This document shows, piece after piece, positions 51,914 through 61,328 of a stretch of DNA of 64,000 nt (position 1 is the first letter of the stretch; the number at the start of each line of letters is the position of its first letter). Under the pieces are notes generated by a model. That model had not been told where the DNA came from and ran no database searches. It saw only the letters and a program-made list of their open reading frames with translations. A program made the position numbers and the translations under genes. Source of the DNA: JADJGC01 sp964617645 (GTDB taxonomy: Bacteria > Zixibacteria > MSB-5A5 > CAIYYT01); NCBI GenBank assembly GCA_964617645.1, contig CAZTYE010000002.1, positions 248,001-312,000 of the forward strand. Reading direction: 5' to 3'.

Positions 51914-52317
51914 GAGCGCGCTCCCCTGGGCGATTTGGCGGATAAGCCCGGGACATCCATGCCCAGATAAATCCGACCCAGCACCTTGAGGATGATAACG
52001 CCGAACATCAAGGAGAATCCGATGAGCAACGAAGCCACCGAGAACCACTCGCTGGCGAGGATGAAGTAGCCGCCGACATAGAGCAACGGAAACTTGAGAA
52101 GCACAAAGATCGCGGCAACGTTCTTGCGCGCCGGATTCGGCGAGATGACTTCCTTGATCAAGCCGCGAATAAACCAGAGATTGACCAGGCTCCAAGCTGC
52201 GCCCACCAGGAATCCCGCCGCGTACTGCCAGTCATAGTAGATGGACAAGCACAGGGCGACAACGAGCGCGAGCAGCGCCGTGGTTTTGATTACTCTGGTG
52301 ATGAATTCCAATCCCAT
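51910..52317 (-). CDS. atpI: ATP synthase subunit I-like membrane protein
   Basis: 135 residues with four hydrophobic helices and the FLVGAAWSLVNLWFIRGLI segment characteristic of the AtpI (PF03899-type) family. AtpI helps assemble the c ring. Position just before atpB, with a 4-nt overlap, supports the call. Confidence 0.85.
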   Translation of the reverse strand: MGLEFITRVIKTTALLALVVALCLSIYYDWQYAAGFLVGAAWSLVNLWFIRGLIKEVISPNPARKNVAAIFVLLKFPLLYVGGYFILASEWFSVASLLIGFSLMFGVIILKVLGRIYLGMDVPGLSAKSPRGARS

Positions 52318-52331
52318 GCTTGTGAAAAAAG

Positions 52332-52562
52332 TTACAAGTTCTTATTCACCTTACGAACGATATTGTAAATCTCTTTGCCCGCCGCCGCGAATCCAAGAAA
52401 AATAAATACGACCATGAGCCACGGAGTGGTGCCGAGCCAGTTGTCAATCCAGCGGCCGATGAAGTAGCCGATGATCGGGCCAACCGCCATCAGGGCCGGG
52501 ATCGAGGCAAACAGCGCCGCCTGCCTTACCCAGTCGGGGACATTGTTTTTGTCATCCGTCAT
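52332..52562 (-). CDS. AtpZ-like small membrane protein of the ATP synthase operon
   Basis: 76 residues from the ATG at 52562. Two membrane helices with the AtpZ/AtpQ-type motif GPIIGYFIGRWIDNWLGTTPWLM, followed by AAAGKEIYNIVRK. AtpZ acts with AtpI, proposed to aid assembly or divalent cation uptake. It is the first gene of the operon, about 20 nt after the predicted transcription start. Confidence 0.82.
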   Translation of the reverse strand: MTDDKNNVPDWVRQAALFASIPALMAVGPIIGYFIGRWIDNWLGTTPWLMVVFIFLGFAAAGKEIYNIVRKVNKNL

Positions 52563-52589
52563 GCACACCCGACCGAAAAGTAGGCGGCC

Positions 52590-52617
52590 AATATATAATT
52601 GAGCCAGCCACTGTCAA
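52590..52617 (-). promoter_or_regulatory. Sigma70-type promoter of the ATP synthase operon
   Basis: On the minus strand TTGACA (52617-52612), a 16-bp spacer, and TATATT (52595-52590). Transcription should begin near 52583, about 20 bases before the first ATG. The best promoter match in the window. Confidence 0.75.
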
Positions 52618-52694
52618 GTGAATCTTGGCGCAAAGGGTCGGATTTGAATTCTCAAAGTCGATTATATGACACCATTTTAGCCAGAATTCGTCGC

Positions 52695-54875
52695 TCACGG
52701 TTCGCGCAGTTGGCGGCCGAGAATCGCCGGCGTGGTTGCCGGGAGCTTGCAGACCTGATTGCGGCAAACAAAGGCGGTCGCCCGGCCGTCGACCGCGGGA
52801 CGGCCTTTGAGGATGGGGACGAAGTTAACGAGGTCAGCGTAGTCGGGGTCGCTCGGGTCAGCGAACGCTAAAACGCGATTGGGTATGTACCCGGCCTGAA
52901 TTTCTTCAAGCAGTGCTTTAAGCCCGGGGTCGTCCGTGCGGCCGACGAGAGCAATCTCGACCGGCGAAGCGGTGGTGAAATCGAGCGCATTGAGCAGATT
53001 CATGTACGCCAGCGGCATTTTGGCCGCATTTCCGGCCAAGCGCTGGATGGTCGCCACAGCCGTTTCACGATACCTTTTCTGGTCCGTCAGCGCCGCCAAA
53101 CGAACGAGGGCAATGGCGGCGACCGAGTTTCCAGACGGAATCGCGCCATCATAGCTGTCTTTTTGGCGGACCAGCAGGTCGGTCTGGTCGGCGCTCGCCG
53201 TGAAGAAGCCGCCGGCGCTGTCGCCGAATCTTGCGATCATCTCGTCGGCCAACGACTGGGCGAAATGCAAATGACGCGCTTCAAAGCCTGCTTCATAGAG
53301 GTCGATAAGTCCGTTTATGACAAAGGCGTAATCTGTCAAAAAGCCGAGCTGTTTCGTCTGGCCACCGCGATAGGCGCGCATCAAACCGGCTGGAGTATGC
53401 ATGGTGCGCTCAAGGAAGTCGGCGCAGCGATTGGCGGACTCGAGATAGCGCGCCGCACTCGTGATCTGGTAGCCTCGCGACAACGCCGAGAGCATGAGGC
53501 CGTTCCAGTCGCTCAGAACCTTGTCGTCCTTAAAGGGACGTTCGCGGCGATTGCGGACTTCGAGTAACTTGGCGCGGAGTTCTGCGAGTTTGGCACGAAG
53601 AGAACTCTCTGAATAATTGTAGCGCGGAGCGAAATCGGCCGCCGAAACGCGAATGTGCAGGATGGAATTATGGTGCTCGAAATTGCCGGCGTTGGTGACA
53701 CCGAAGTAATCGCAGAAGAGTTTGCCGTCGACCGTGCCAAGAACGGCAATGACTTCTTCGGGGGTCCAGACGTAGAATTTCCCCTCTTCGCCTTCGGAGT
53801 CGGCGTCTTCGGCGGAATGGAAGCCGCCGGCGGGGTCGCTCATATCACGAAGAACGTAGTCAAGGATCTCGGTCGCGATGCGAAGGTAGTTAGTATTTTC
53901 CGTCATCTGGTAGGCATCGAGATAAGTCACGCAGAGCAGCGCGTTGTCGTAGAGCATCTTTTCGAAGTGCGGCACGAGCCAATAGGCATCGACCGAGTAG
54001 CGGTGGAAGCCGCCGCCAAGCTGGTCGTAGATGCCGCCGGCAGCCATCTTGTCCAAAGTGAAGGTGACGGCCTTGAGAACACGCTCATCCTTGGTGCGCG
54101 CGTAGTGGCGCATGAGCACGGCGAGCGAATAGCTCGGCGGGAATTTCGGCGCCGGGCCGAAACCGCCTTCGATAGGATCGAAACGCTGCAGCATCTGCGC
54201 AGTTGCAGTGTCGATGATTTCGGTAGTCAACGGTGTGCGGCTACTTTCGATTTCCATCATTGAGCGCAGATTGCCGACGACTTTGTCGGCGCCGGAGAGA
54301 ATTTTCTCGTAGTCGTCTTGCCAGGCCTCAGCGACGGCCAGAAGAACGCCCGGAAATCCACGGCGGCCGTAGGCATCATCCGGGGGAAAGTATGTGCCGC
54401 CAAAGAACGGCTTGGCCTCCGGCGTGAGCCAGACCGACATCGGCCAGCCGCCGGAGCCGGTGGTCATCTGGACGAAAGTCATATAGATGTCGTCAAGGTC
54501 GGGGCGTTCTTCGCGGTCGACTTTGATGCTGACAAAGTGTTCATTCATGATCGCGGCGATTGAGTCGTTCTCAAACGACTCGCGCTCCATAACGTGGCAC
54601 CAGTGGCATGCGGAATAGCCGATCGAAAGAAAGACCGGTTTGTTTTCGGCGCGCGCTTTGGCGAAAGCCGCCTCGCCCCAGGGGTACCAATCGACCGGAT
54701 TGTGGGCGTGCTGGAGCAAGTAAGGCGAAGTCTCTTTGATCAGGCGGTTGGTATATCGATGCTCAGTCACGGCTCGGTTTCCTTGGGATTGCGATTCGCG
54801 ACTCACCTCCGCGCGACAGGTGAGAATCAGGGATGCTGCAAGAAGCGCCGCGAGAAAGAATGGTCGTCGAATCAT
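52695..54875 (-). CDS. Exported YyaL/DUF255 thioredoxin-fold protein
   Basis: 726 residues with a signal peptide (FFLAALLAASLILTCRA). An N-terminal thioredoxin-like domain (about 40-190) opens with LIKETSPYLLQHAHNPVDWYPW and carries the motif SACHWCHVMERESFE; two cysteines flank HW. A long alpha/alpha-barrel-like region follows, with VLSDWNGLMLSAL typical of the six-hairpin glycosidase fold. This matches the YyaL/SSP411 family, whose reaction is unresolved. Many family members are cytoplasmic; this one appears exported. Not obviously linked to its neighbours. Confidence 0.88.
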   Translation of the reverse strand: MIRRPFFLAALLAASLILTCRAEVSRESQSQGNRAVTEHRYTNRLIKETSPYLLQHAHNPVDWYPWGEAAFAKARAENKPVFLSIGYSACHWCHVMERESFENDSIAAIMNEHFVSIKVDREERPDLDDIYMTFVQMTTGSGGWPMSVWLTPEAKPFFGGTYFPPDDAYGRRGFPGVLLAVAEAWQDDYEKILSGADKVVGNLRSMMEIESSRTPLTTEIIDTATAQMLQRFDPIEGGFGPAPKFPPSYSLAVLMRHYARTKDERVLKAVTFTLDKMAAGGIYDQLGGGFHRYSVDAYWLVPHFEKMLYDNALLCVTYLDAYQMTENTNYLRIATEILDYVLRDMSDPAGGFHSAEDADSEGEEGKFYVWTPEEVIAVLGTVDGKLFCDYFGVTNAGNFEHHNSILHIRVSAADFAPRYNYSESSLRAKLAELRAKLLEVRNRRERPFKDDKVLSDWNGLMLSALSRGYQITSAARYLESANRCADFLERTMHTPAGLMRAYRGGQTKQLGFLTDYAFVINGLIDLYEAGFEARHLHFAQSLADEMIARFGDSAGGFFTASADQTDLLVRQKDSYDGAIPSGNSVAAIALVRLAALTDQKRYRETAVATIQRLAGNAAKMPLAYMNLLNALDFTTASPVEIALVGRTDDPGLKALLEEIQAGYIPNRVLAFADPSDPDYADLVNFVPILKGRPAVDGRATAFVCRNQVCKLPATTPAILGRQLREP

Positions 54876-54938
54876 ACATTTCGGCGCGTCAGAATAACGC
54901 GTCGGAGATATACGATGGTGAAGCGCAGAATCGGGGAA

Positions 54939-56666
54939 TTATCGTGAAGCGGGCGCTGCGGCCGGCGGCACGCTTTCGCAGTCGCGCGCGGGCAGGTAAC
55001 GACGAAGTGAGACGCGAAACTTGCTGCCGACGCCGGGAGCGGATTCGAATTCAATGCGGCCTTTCATGTTGTCAAGACAGCGTTTGACGATGGCGAGGCC
55101 AAGCCCGGTGCCGCCCCGCTTGCGGGAGAAGAACGGTTCGAAGAGCTTCTCGCGTAGATTGCGGTCGAAGCCGCAGCCGTTGTCGCTGATGGCAATCTGC
55201 GCGAAATCGCTGGGACTGTTCGAAGCATCGGAGATCGCGACGTGAATTTCGCCGTCGTGGGGATCGACGGCCTCGATCGCGTTGGTGAGCAGATTGATGA
55301 GCACTTGTTTGATCATGTCTTCATCGCCGATTGCATATTCGGTGGGGGAAGCGCTGGACAATTCGATACGAATCGATTTGGGAACGTCGAGGCTGTTGCG
55401 GAGTAGCTCGATCACTTCCCCGCTGAGCGACACCAACTCGACTTTGTCGGTTCGACCGGGCCCGGTGCGGGCGTAGTTGAGGAAGTCGGAGAGGATTCGC
55501 GACAGGCGCTCGGATTCTTTCACGATCAGTTCCATCAGGCGGGCGTTGTCGCCGTGCAGGTCGATTTCGCCTTTGAGTACTTCGACCGAACCGGAAATCG
55601 AGGCCAGCGGATTGCGGATTTCGTGAGCAATGCGCGCCGAGAGCTCGCCGACGGCGGCCAGACGGTCGGCTTTGAGAAGAGCTCGTTCCATCTCTTTCGC
55701 AGCGGTCAGATCTTGAAAGATAGCGACAACGCCGCGCAAACCGACGCGTTCATCGCCCAAGGTTGACGCGCTCAAGCCGAGGGGAAGCTCGCGGCCGTCT
55801 TTGACGACGACTTGCACTTCGCTGCGCGTGCTCGGCCGCGAATGTTTGAGCACCGAGAGCACGCGCTCGGCAAACTCCGGCATTGACTTCTGGAAGACAT
55901 CGAGGAAGCTCTTGCCCTTCACTTCAATGCCGCGAATACCGAGAATGTTTTCGGCAGCGCGATTAAAGTGCACGATGCGCCCGGAGGCATCGATAGTGAG
56001 CAAGCCGGAGTAAAGATTCTGCAGGATGTCGTCGGTGTCGAGCTGCACACGCTCGAGTTCTTCCGAGGCATGTGTTAACTCGCCTTCTTTGGTACGCAGC
56101 TTTTGAGCCAGAAATCCGGAGATGAAGGCGACCAGATAGAACGTGCAGACGTGCAGAAAGATCGCATAGAAGATATCGTCGCTTCCCTGCCAAGTGATGC
56201 GGAATTGCTGCAGCGTGAGTGATTGACCCTCTTGATATAAGCGCCCCATGCTTGATGTGAGAGCATAGGTGGCGGAGGCCAAAGTAGCAATCGAAAGGAC
56301 ACCGACCAATCGATAGACCAAGCTGGCAGAGACGATGGTAAGGAGGAACAGAATCGAATATTGCGAGGTCAATTGCCCGGCGTTGCGAACGATGGCGCCT
56401 TCGGCGATCAACTCCAAAGCGAATTGCACAAAGATGACGGCGCTGAGGAAATTGGGCCGGAAGAATTTGGCGTCGACCTGAATGACAATCAGGAAGACGA
56501 GCGTCGCCAGCGAGTAAAGCAGGAACGGCCAGAAGGTCTGTCCTTGCGTCGTCTCCGTGAGCAAAACCGCGCCGAAGAGCAAGAGGAAGATCGACAACCG
56601 CAGCGGAATAAACCAGACGCTGCGGAGCTCTTCGCGGAGTTTGCGGCGACGCGCTTTCATTGCCAT
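54939..56666 (-). CDS. PilS-like membrane sensor histidine kinase with PAS domain
   Basis: 575 residues. Six membrane helices (about 18-190) without a large periplasmic loop, a PAS domain (about 215-330, LYSGLLTIDASGRIVHFNRAAENILG), and a kinase core with His in ARIAHEIRNPLASISGSVEVL, LINLLTNAIEAV, DNGCGFD and GTGLGLAIVKR. Architecture and position downstream of pilC match PilS, the pilin-gene sensor, but no PilR-type regulator follows. The start has no ribosome site and lies 8 bp from a 13-bp perfect hairpin. Confidence 0.85.
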   Translation of the reverse strand: MAMKARRRKLREELRSVWFIPLRLSIFLLLFGAVLLTETTQGQTFWPFLLYSLATLVFLIVIQVDAKFFRPNFLSAVIFVQFALELIAEGAIVRNAGQLTSQYSILFLLTIVSASLVYRLVGVLSIATLASATYALTSSMGRLYQEGQSLTLQQFRITWQGSDDIFYAIFLHVCTFYLVAFISGFLAQKLRTKEGELTHASEELERVQLDTDDILQNLYSGLLTIDASGRIVHFNRAAENILGIRGIEVKGKSFLDVFQKSMPEFAERVLSVLKHSRPSTRSEVQVVVKDGRELPLGLSASTLGDERVGLRGVVAIFQDLTAAKEMERALLKADRLAAVGELSARIAHEIRNPLASISGSVEVLKGEIDLHGDNARLMELIVKESERLSRILSDFLNYARTGPGRTDKVELVSLSGEVIELLRNSLDVPKSIRIELSSASPTEYAIGDEDMIKQVLINLLTNAIEAVDPHDGEIHVAISDASNSPSDFAQIAISDNGCGFDRNLREKLFEPFFSRKRGGTGLGLAIVKRCLDNMKGRIEFESAPGVGSKFRVSLRRYLPARDCESVPPAAAPASR

Positions 56667-56673
56667 AAGACGA

Positions 56674-56705
56674 AGCCACCCTTGCGGGAGAACGCAAGGG
56701 TGGCT
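56674..56705. promoter_or_regulatory. 13-bp perfect hairpin between pilC and the PilS-like gene
   Basis: AGCCACCCTTGCG (56674-56686) and CGCAAGGGTGGCT (56693-56705) with a 6-nt loop. It is followed on the minus strand by TTCGTCTT, a weak T-run, and then the kinase ATG. It may attenuate read-through from the pil genes, act as a terminator, or block translation. Confidence 0.6.
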
Positions 56706-56729
56706 GCTTTGAGGTTGCCGAAAAATTCC

Positions 56730-57929
56730 CTAATTGATCTTACCGATGATGTCGAACATCGGCAGATACATTGCGATCAGGATGAAACCAATCACCACGC
56801 CCATGACAACGATAACCATCGGTTCGATCATTGAAGTCAGAGCGCTGACCGCGGCGTCAACTTCATCATCATAGAAGTCGGCGATTTTGGCCAGCATCTC
56901 ATCGAGACCGCCGGTTTTTTCGCCGACGCCGATCATCTGAATGACCATTGGCGGGAACACGCCGGAATCTTTGAGCGGATTCGTAATCGTGTCGCCTTCG
57001 GCGATAGACAGTACCGACTTTTTAATCGCGCGTTGCAGCACTTTATTGCCGGCGGTTTTCGCCGTGATCTCGAGAGCATCGAGAATCGTCACGCCGGACT
57101 GAATCAACGTGCCCAGGGTGCGGGTGAAACGCGCGACAGCGGCTTTGCGAATGAGATTGCCGAAGAGCGGCGTTTTGAGCATAAATTTGTCGAACTGGAA
57201 TCGCCCTTCTTCGTTACGAAGCATTAACTTCAGTCCAACGAACGCGGCGACGACAATGCCAATCAGCACCAGATAGTATTTCTGGAGGACGGCGGAGATA
57301 GTGAGCACCATCTGCGTCGGTCCCGGCAATTCGGCGCCGAGGTTCTGGAACATCTTGGCGAAAATCGGCACGATAAAGGTCAACATCGCGATCGTGACGC
57401 CGGTGGCGACAATCGACACGACGGCGGGATACACCAAAGCGCCGCGGATTTTGCGCGCCAGGGCGTCGGCCTTTTCGCGGTAGTTAGCCAAGCGTACGAG
57501 AATCGTGTCGAGGGCGCCGCCCATTTCGCCGGCTTCGACCATGTTAACGTACAGATCGTCGAACACTTTCTTGTGCTTGCCCATCGCCTCGGAGAGCGTC
57601 GAGCCGGACGAGACCGAGTCTTTGATTTCGCCGATGATCTTGCAGAATTCCGGCGACTCCATCTGTTTGGAGAGGATGTCCAAACACTGCACCATCGGCA
57701 AACCGGCGCCAATCATGGTCGCGAACTGGCGCGTGAATCGGGAAACGTGGATTTTCTTGATTCCGCTGCCGATCTTGATTTTGATCTGCTGCTGCTTCCG
57801 GCTGACCTTGTCGACCAAGATCTTGTTGCGGCGCAGAATGCGATCAAGCTCGGCGCGGTCTTTGACCTTGAGTTCGCCTTCGACCTGCGAACCCGTTACG
57901 GTCTTGCCCTTGTATTCATAAACCGGCAT
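56730..57929 (-). CDS. pilC: Type IV pilus inner-membrane platform protein PilC
   Basis: The ATG at 57929 has GGAGG 6 nt upstream, so the four extra residues of the longer frame are not used. The 399-residue protein begins PVYEYKGKTVTG and shows two GspF repeats, GAGLPMVQCLDIL ... VEAGEMGGALDTILVRLANY and QSGVTILDALEIT ... GVGEKTGGLDEMLAKIADFYDDEVD, with three membrane helices. It connects the PilB and PilT motors to the pilus base. Order pilB-pilT-pilC, all same strand. Confidence 0.96.
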   Translation of the reverse strand: MPVYEYKGKTVTGSQVEGELKVKDRAELDRILRRNKILVDKVSRKQQQIKIKIGSGIKKIHVSRFTRQFATMIGAGLPMVQCLDILSKQMESPEFCKIIGEIKDSVSSGSTLSEAMGKHKKVFDDLYVNMVEAGEMGGALDTILVRLANYREKADALARKIRGALVYPAVVSIVATGVTIAMLTFIVPIFAKMFQNLGAELPGPTQMVLTISAVLQKYYLVLIGIVVAAFVGLKLMLRNEEGRFQFDKFMLKTPLFGNLIRKAAVARFTRTLGTLIQSGVTILDALEITAKTAGNKVLQRAIKKSVLSIAEGDTITNPLKDSGVFPPMVIQMIGVGEKTGGLDEMLAKIADFYDDEVDAAVSALTSMIEPMVIVVMGVVIGFILIAMYLPMFDIIGKIN

Positions 57930-57950
57930 AGCAACCTCCAACTCTCATCA

Positions 57951-59033
57951 CTAACGATGCACTTCGGCGACGTTTTGCACGCGCGAGAGAATTTCATTAA
58001 GCTCTTGCACGTTCGAGGAGCGCCCCATCGCTTCGCCGATGGTGATCTTGCGCTGCAGGTAGAGATCGGCGAGCGACATGTTCATGGTCTTCATGCCGTA
58101 CTTCGATCCCGCCTGTAACATGCTGTATATTTGGTGAATCTTGTCGTCGCGAATCAAGGCGCGAATCGCCGGCGTACAGGCCATGATTTCCGTGGCCAAC
58201 ACGCGACCGCCGCCAATGCGCGGAATCAGTTGTTGTGAAACGACGCCCTGCAGCACGAATGACAAGGTGACGCGAATCTGTTCTTGTTGATTGACCGGGA
58301 AGACGTCGATGATGCGGTTGATCGTTTCCGCACAGGAGTTGGTGTGCAGTGTGGCAAAGGTCAAATGGCCGGTCTCGGAGATGTTGAGCGCCTCGGAGAC
58401 CGTCTCGAGGTCTCTCATTTCGCCGACCAATACGACATCCGGATCCTGGCGCAGTGCATATTTGAGCGCCGCGGCAAATGAACGAGTGTCGGCGCCGACT
58501 TCGCGCTGATTGACCAAACAACCTTGATGGCGGTGCAAGTACTCGATCGGGTCTTCGACGGTCAGGATATGCGCGTGGCGTTCGCGATTGATCTTGTCAA
58601 TCAAAGCGGCCAGTGTCGTGGACTTTCCCGACCCGGTCGGTCCGGTGATGAGCACCAGCCCTTTGGGAAGGTTGGCGAATTCCACTACCGTCTTGTCGAT
58701 TCCCAGCTCTTCGAATGAGGGCACGCGGAACGGAATCTGCCGCAGCGCCACCGAGACGTTGCCGCGCTGCATAAAGACGTTGACGCGGAAGCGGCTCATG
58801 TTCTCGATGCCGAAGGACATATCGAGTTCGCTGTTTTCCTCGAAGCGTTGCTTTTGCTTCTCGGACATCATGCTGTACGCCAGTTTCTTGGTAGTCTCCG
58901 GCGTCAACACGTCCATGTCGAGAGTAACCAGGCGGCCGTCGACGCGAATTTGCGGCGGCGTTCCGACAGCGATGTGCAAGTCAGAGCCTTTTTTCTCGAG
59001 CAGGATTTCCAGCAATTCGCGAAGATTAATCAT
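57951..59033 (-). CDS. pilT: Type IV pilus retraction ATPase PilT
   Basis: 360 residues. Walker A is GPTGSGKSTTLAALI, the Asp box and Walker B region DPDVVLVGEMRDLET and the His box HLTFATLHTNSC are present. The PilT-specific AIRNLIRE-like motif appears as AIRALIRDDK, supporting retraction function. It lies 21 bp before pilC. Confidence 0.95.
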   Translation of the reverse strand: MINLRELLEILLEKKGSDLHIAVGTPPQIRVDGRLVTLDMDVLTPETTKKLAYSMMSEKQKQRFEENSELDMSFGIENMSRFRVNVFMQRGNVSVALRQIPFRVPSFEELGIDKTVVEFANLPKGLVLITGPTGSGKSTTLAALIDKINRERHAHILTVEDPIEYLHRHQGCLVNQREVGADTRSFAAALKYALRQDPDVVLVGEMRDLETVSEALNISETGHLTFATLHTNSCAETINRIIDVFPVNQQEQIRVTLSFVLQGVVSQQLIPRIGGGRVLATEIMACTPAIRALIRDDKIHQIYSMLQAGSKYGMKTMNMSLADLYLQRKITIGEAMGRSSNVQELNEILSRVQNVAEVHR

Positions 59034-59089
59034 TCCCGACTCCTCAATATGATGATCGCTATTTTACGATATCGAAAGGACGGGCGTCG

Positions 59090-60787
59090 TTACGACGTCT
59101 CGCCCAGTACTTGCTCGATGGTAGTGACGCCCTGGCGAATTTTGTCGATGCCCGCCATGCGCAGTGTTTTCATGCCTTCCTTGATCGCCGCCGCTTGAAT
59201 ATCCGGCGTCGGTGCGCTTTCGAGAATCAGGCGCTCGACGTTAGGAGTGATTTCCATGACTTCAAACAGACCGGTACGGCCGGCGAGGCCGGTGTTGTTG
59301 CACTCGGAGCAACCGCGACCCTCGAAGACTTTGAAGTTCTTGACGTCTTCTTCCGGCACACCAAGCCGGATCAAGACTTCGGCATCGGCTTTGGTTTCTT
59401 CACGGCAGCGCTTGCAGATGCGGCGCACCATACGTTGCGCCATGATCAGTTTCGATGCCGAGGCGACGAGGTAATTCGGGATGCCCATGTCGATGAGACG
59501 GTTGATTGACGACGGCGCATCGTTGGTGTGCAGCGTGCTGAATACCAAGTGACCCGTGAGAGACGCGCGGATCGCGATTTCGGCGGTCTCGGCGTCACGA
59601 ATTTCGCCGACCATCACCACGTCCGGGTCTTGACGCAGAAATGAGCGCAAGGCCGCGGCAAAGGTGAGGCCGATGTCGGAGCGCACCGCGACTTGATTGA
59701 TGCCCTCGAAGTTGAATTCGACCGGGTCTTCGGCGGTCATGATGTTGATGTCGGCAGTGTTAATCGCTTTGAGCGCCGAATATAGCGTCGTTGTTTTGCC
59801 GGAACCCGTCGGTCCCGTGACCAGAATGATGCCATACGGCAGATGAATCGCTTTGTCGAATTTCTTGAGCTCGAGTTCCGGAAAACCGAGGTGCGTCAAA
59901 TCGTGCATCAACGCCTTGGGATCGAGAATTCGCATCACGACTTTTTCACCGAAGATCGTCGGCAATACCGACACGCGGAGGTCGATGGCGCGGTCGGCGA
60001 TTTTGATCTTGATGCGTCCGTCCTGCGGCAGCCGGCGTTCGGAAATGTCGAGGTCGGCCATGATTTTGACGCGCGACACGATGGCGGCGCGATATTTGAA
60101 CGGCAACGGCGCCATCTCGATCAAGTCACCGTCGATGCGGTAGCGCAGCCGCAGACGCTTCTCGTAGGTCTCGATGTGAATATCCGAGGCGCCCTTGCGC
60201 ACGGCTTCCGAGATGATCGAGTCGACGAGTTTGACCAGCGGTTTGTCCTGCACCGCCGACTGGAGTTCGACAACGTTGATGTCTTCGTCGCCCGAGGAAA
60301 TGACTTCGAGTTCGGAATCGTTGAGATCTTTGAGAATGTCGGAGTATTGCGACGAGTTCGAATAATAGTGCTCGATCGCTTTTTGAATTGCGGTCTCGGG
60401 TGAGATGACCGGTTGCACGACGCAGCCAGTGATGAATTTGATCGCATCGAGAACGTAGATGTTATTCGGATCGGCGATCGCCACAACCAGTGTGCGGCCG
60501 AGCTTGGAAACAGCGATGACGTTGAACTTGCGCGCGATGTCGTTCGGGATGAGCTTGACGATGTCGGGATTAAGTTCTAAATCGGAGAGCCGAATCGCCC
60601 CAATGTTAAGCTGCTTGCCGATGAACTGAGTTATCTCCTCCTCATCGATGACGGCGCCCAACTGGACGAGCGCGGTTTCGAGGCGGCCTTTGCTCTTATC
60701 AACGACGGCGAGAGCTTGTGTAAGCTGGTCAGCGGTAATCTTGCCCGCTTCGACCAGCATGGTCCCGAGTTCTTTGGGATTCGGCAT
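59090..60787 (-). CDS. pilB: Type IV pilus assembly ATPase PilB
   Basis: 565 residues. An N-terminal MshEN-type domain (about 1-150) precedes the ATPase core with GPTGSGKTTTLYSALK, DPDVVMVGEIRDAET and HLVFSTLHTNDAPSS. Zinc cysteines CKRC and CSEC are present (about 455-505). MshEN domains can bind c-di-GMP, so pilus extension may respond to that signal; inference from domain type. The gene begins 38 bp past the end of a roadblock gene. Confidence 0.94.
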   Translation of the reverse strand: MPNPKELGTMLVEAGKITADQLTQALAVVDKSKGRLETALVQLGAVIDEEEITQFIGKQLNIGAIRLSDLELNPDIVKLIPNDIARKFNVIAVSKLGRTLVVAIADPNNIYVLDAIKFITGCVVQPVISPETAIQKAIEHYYSNSSQYSDILKDLNDSELEVISSGDEDINVVELQSAVQDKPLVKLVDSIISEAVRKGASDIHIETYEKRLRLRYRIDGDLIEMAPLPFKYRAAIVSRVKIMADLDISERRLPQDGRIKIKIADRAIDLRVSVLPTIFGEKVVMRILDPKALMHDLTHLGFPELELKKFDKAIHLPYGIILVTGPTGSGKTTTLYSALKAINTADINIMTAEDPVEFNFEGINQVAVRSDIGLTFAAALRSFLRQDPDVVMVGEIRDAETAEIAIRASLTGHLVFSTLHTNDAPSSINRLIDMGIPNYLVASASKLIMAQRMVRRICKRCREETKADAEVLIRLGVPEEDVKNFKVFEGRGCSECNNTGLAGRTGLFEVMEITPNVERLILESAPTPDIQAAAIKEGMKTLRMAGIDKIRQGVTTIEQVLGETS

Positions 60788-60825
60788 AGTTCTTCCTGAT
60801 GGCGCCGGCGCGTGTCCTTACGCGG

Positions 60826-61314
60826 CTATTCGCGGAAGATGTCCTCCAGTTTATTTTCCGCCGAAGTCGTAAACTCTTCGGACAGCCCCTGATCCTGCGA
60901 ATTGACTTTGCGCAAGACGGTATCGAAAATGCGGTGCAGTTCTTCGGCTGCTTCCTTTGCATAAAGGCGCACCATGCCGATGGTCGTGCGGTCGTCGAAA
61001 ATCACCGACAGAATCGAGCGATCGCCAACGATACCCATGTGAATGTGATCTTTCTTGCCCTGATGGAAGAGCACGGAAAATTCCGCTTCGCCGACCAGTT
61101 TGGCGATTTCGGCGGTGGAAGCAAAACTTCCGGCCATCAGCGCCGCCAACGCGGTGGTATCGAGCGTCTGCGTGAAGCCGTGCCGCGCGATCAAATGACC
61201 GTCTTTATCGACAAGCAGGGCGCACTTGGCTTCTGAACCTTTCAGAAGCTTGGTCATGACGGCATCGATTTTTTCGGTGTCGTCCCAGTAAACGATGAGT
61301 TTGTCGCCAGCCAC
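60826..61314 (-). CDS. Roadblock/LC7-domain protein
   Basis: 162 residues. About 1-125 form a roadblock/LC7 fold: CALLVDKDGHLIARHGFTQTLD, LAALMAGSFASTAEIAKLVGEAEFSVLFHQGKKDHIHMGIV, LSVIFDDRTTIGMVRLYAKEAAEEL. The C-terminal 35 residues are acidic. In bacteria such proteins control MglA-like GTPases. It lies between the MglA-like gene and pilB with gaps of 14 and 38 bp, so the whole block may be one operon. Confidence 0.85.
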   Translation of the reverse strand: MAGDKLIVYWDDTEKIDAVMTKLLKGSEAKCALLVDKDGHLIARHGFTQTLDTTALAALMAGSFASTAEIAKLVGEAEFSVLFHQGKKDHIHMGIVGDRSILSVIFDDRTTIGMVRLYAKEAAEELHRIFDTVLRKVNSQDQGLSEEFTTSAENKLEDIFRE

Positions 61315-61328
61315 TATGGACCTCCTGA

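Noticed and set aside
51914..52195. Extension of AtpB upstream
   Set aside because: It is an alternate-frame reading of the AtpI gene; the ATG at 51913 overlaps the preceding stop in the usual way.
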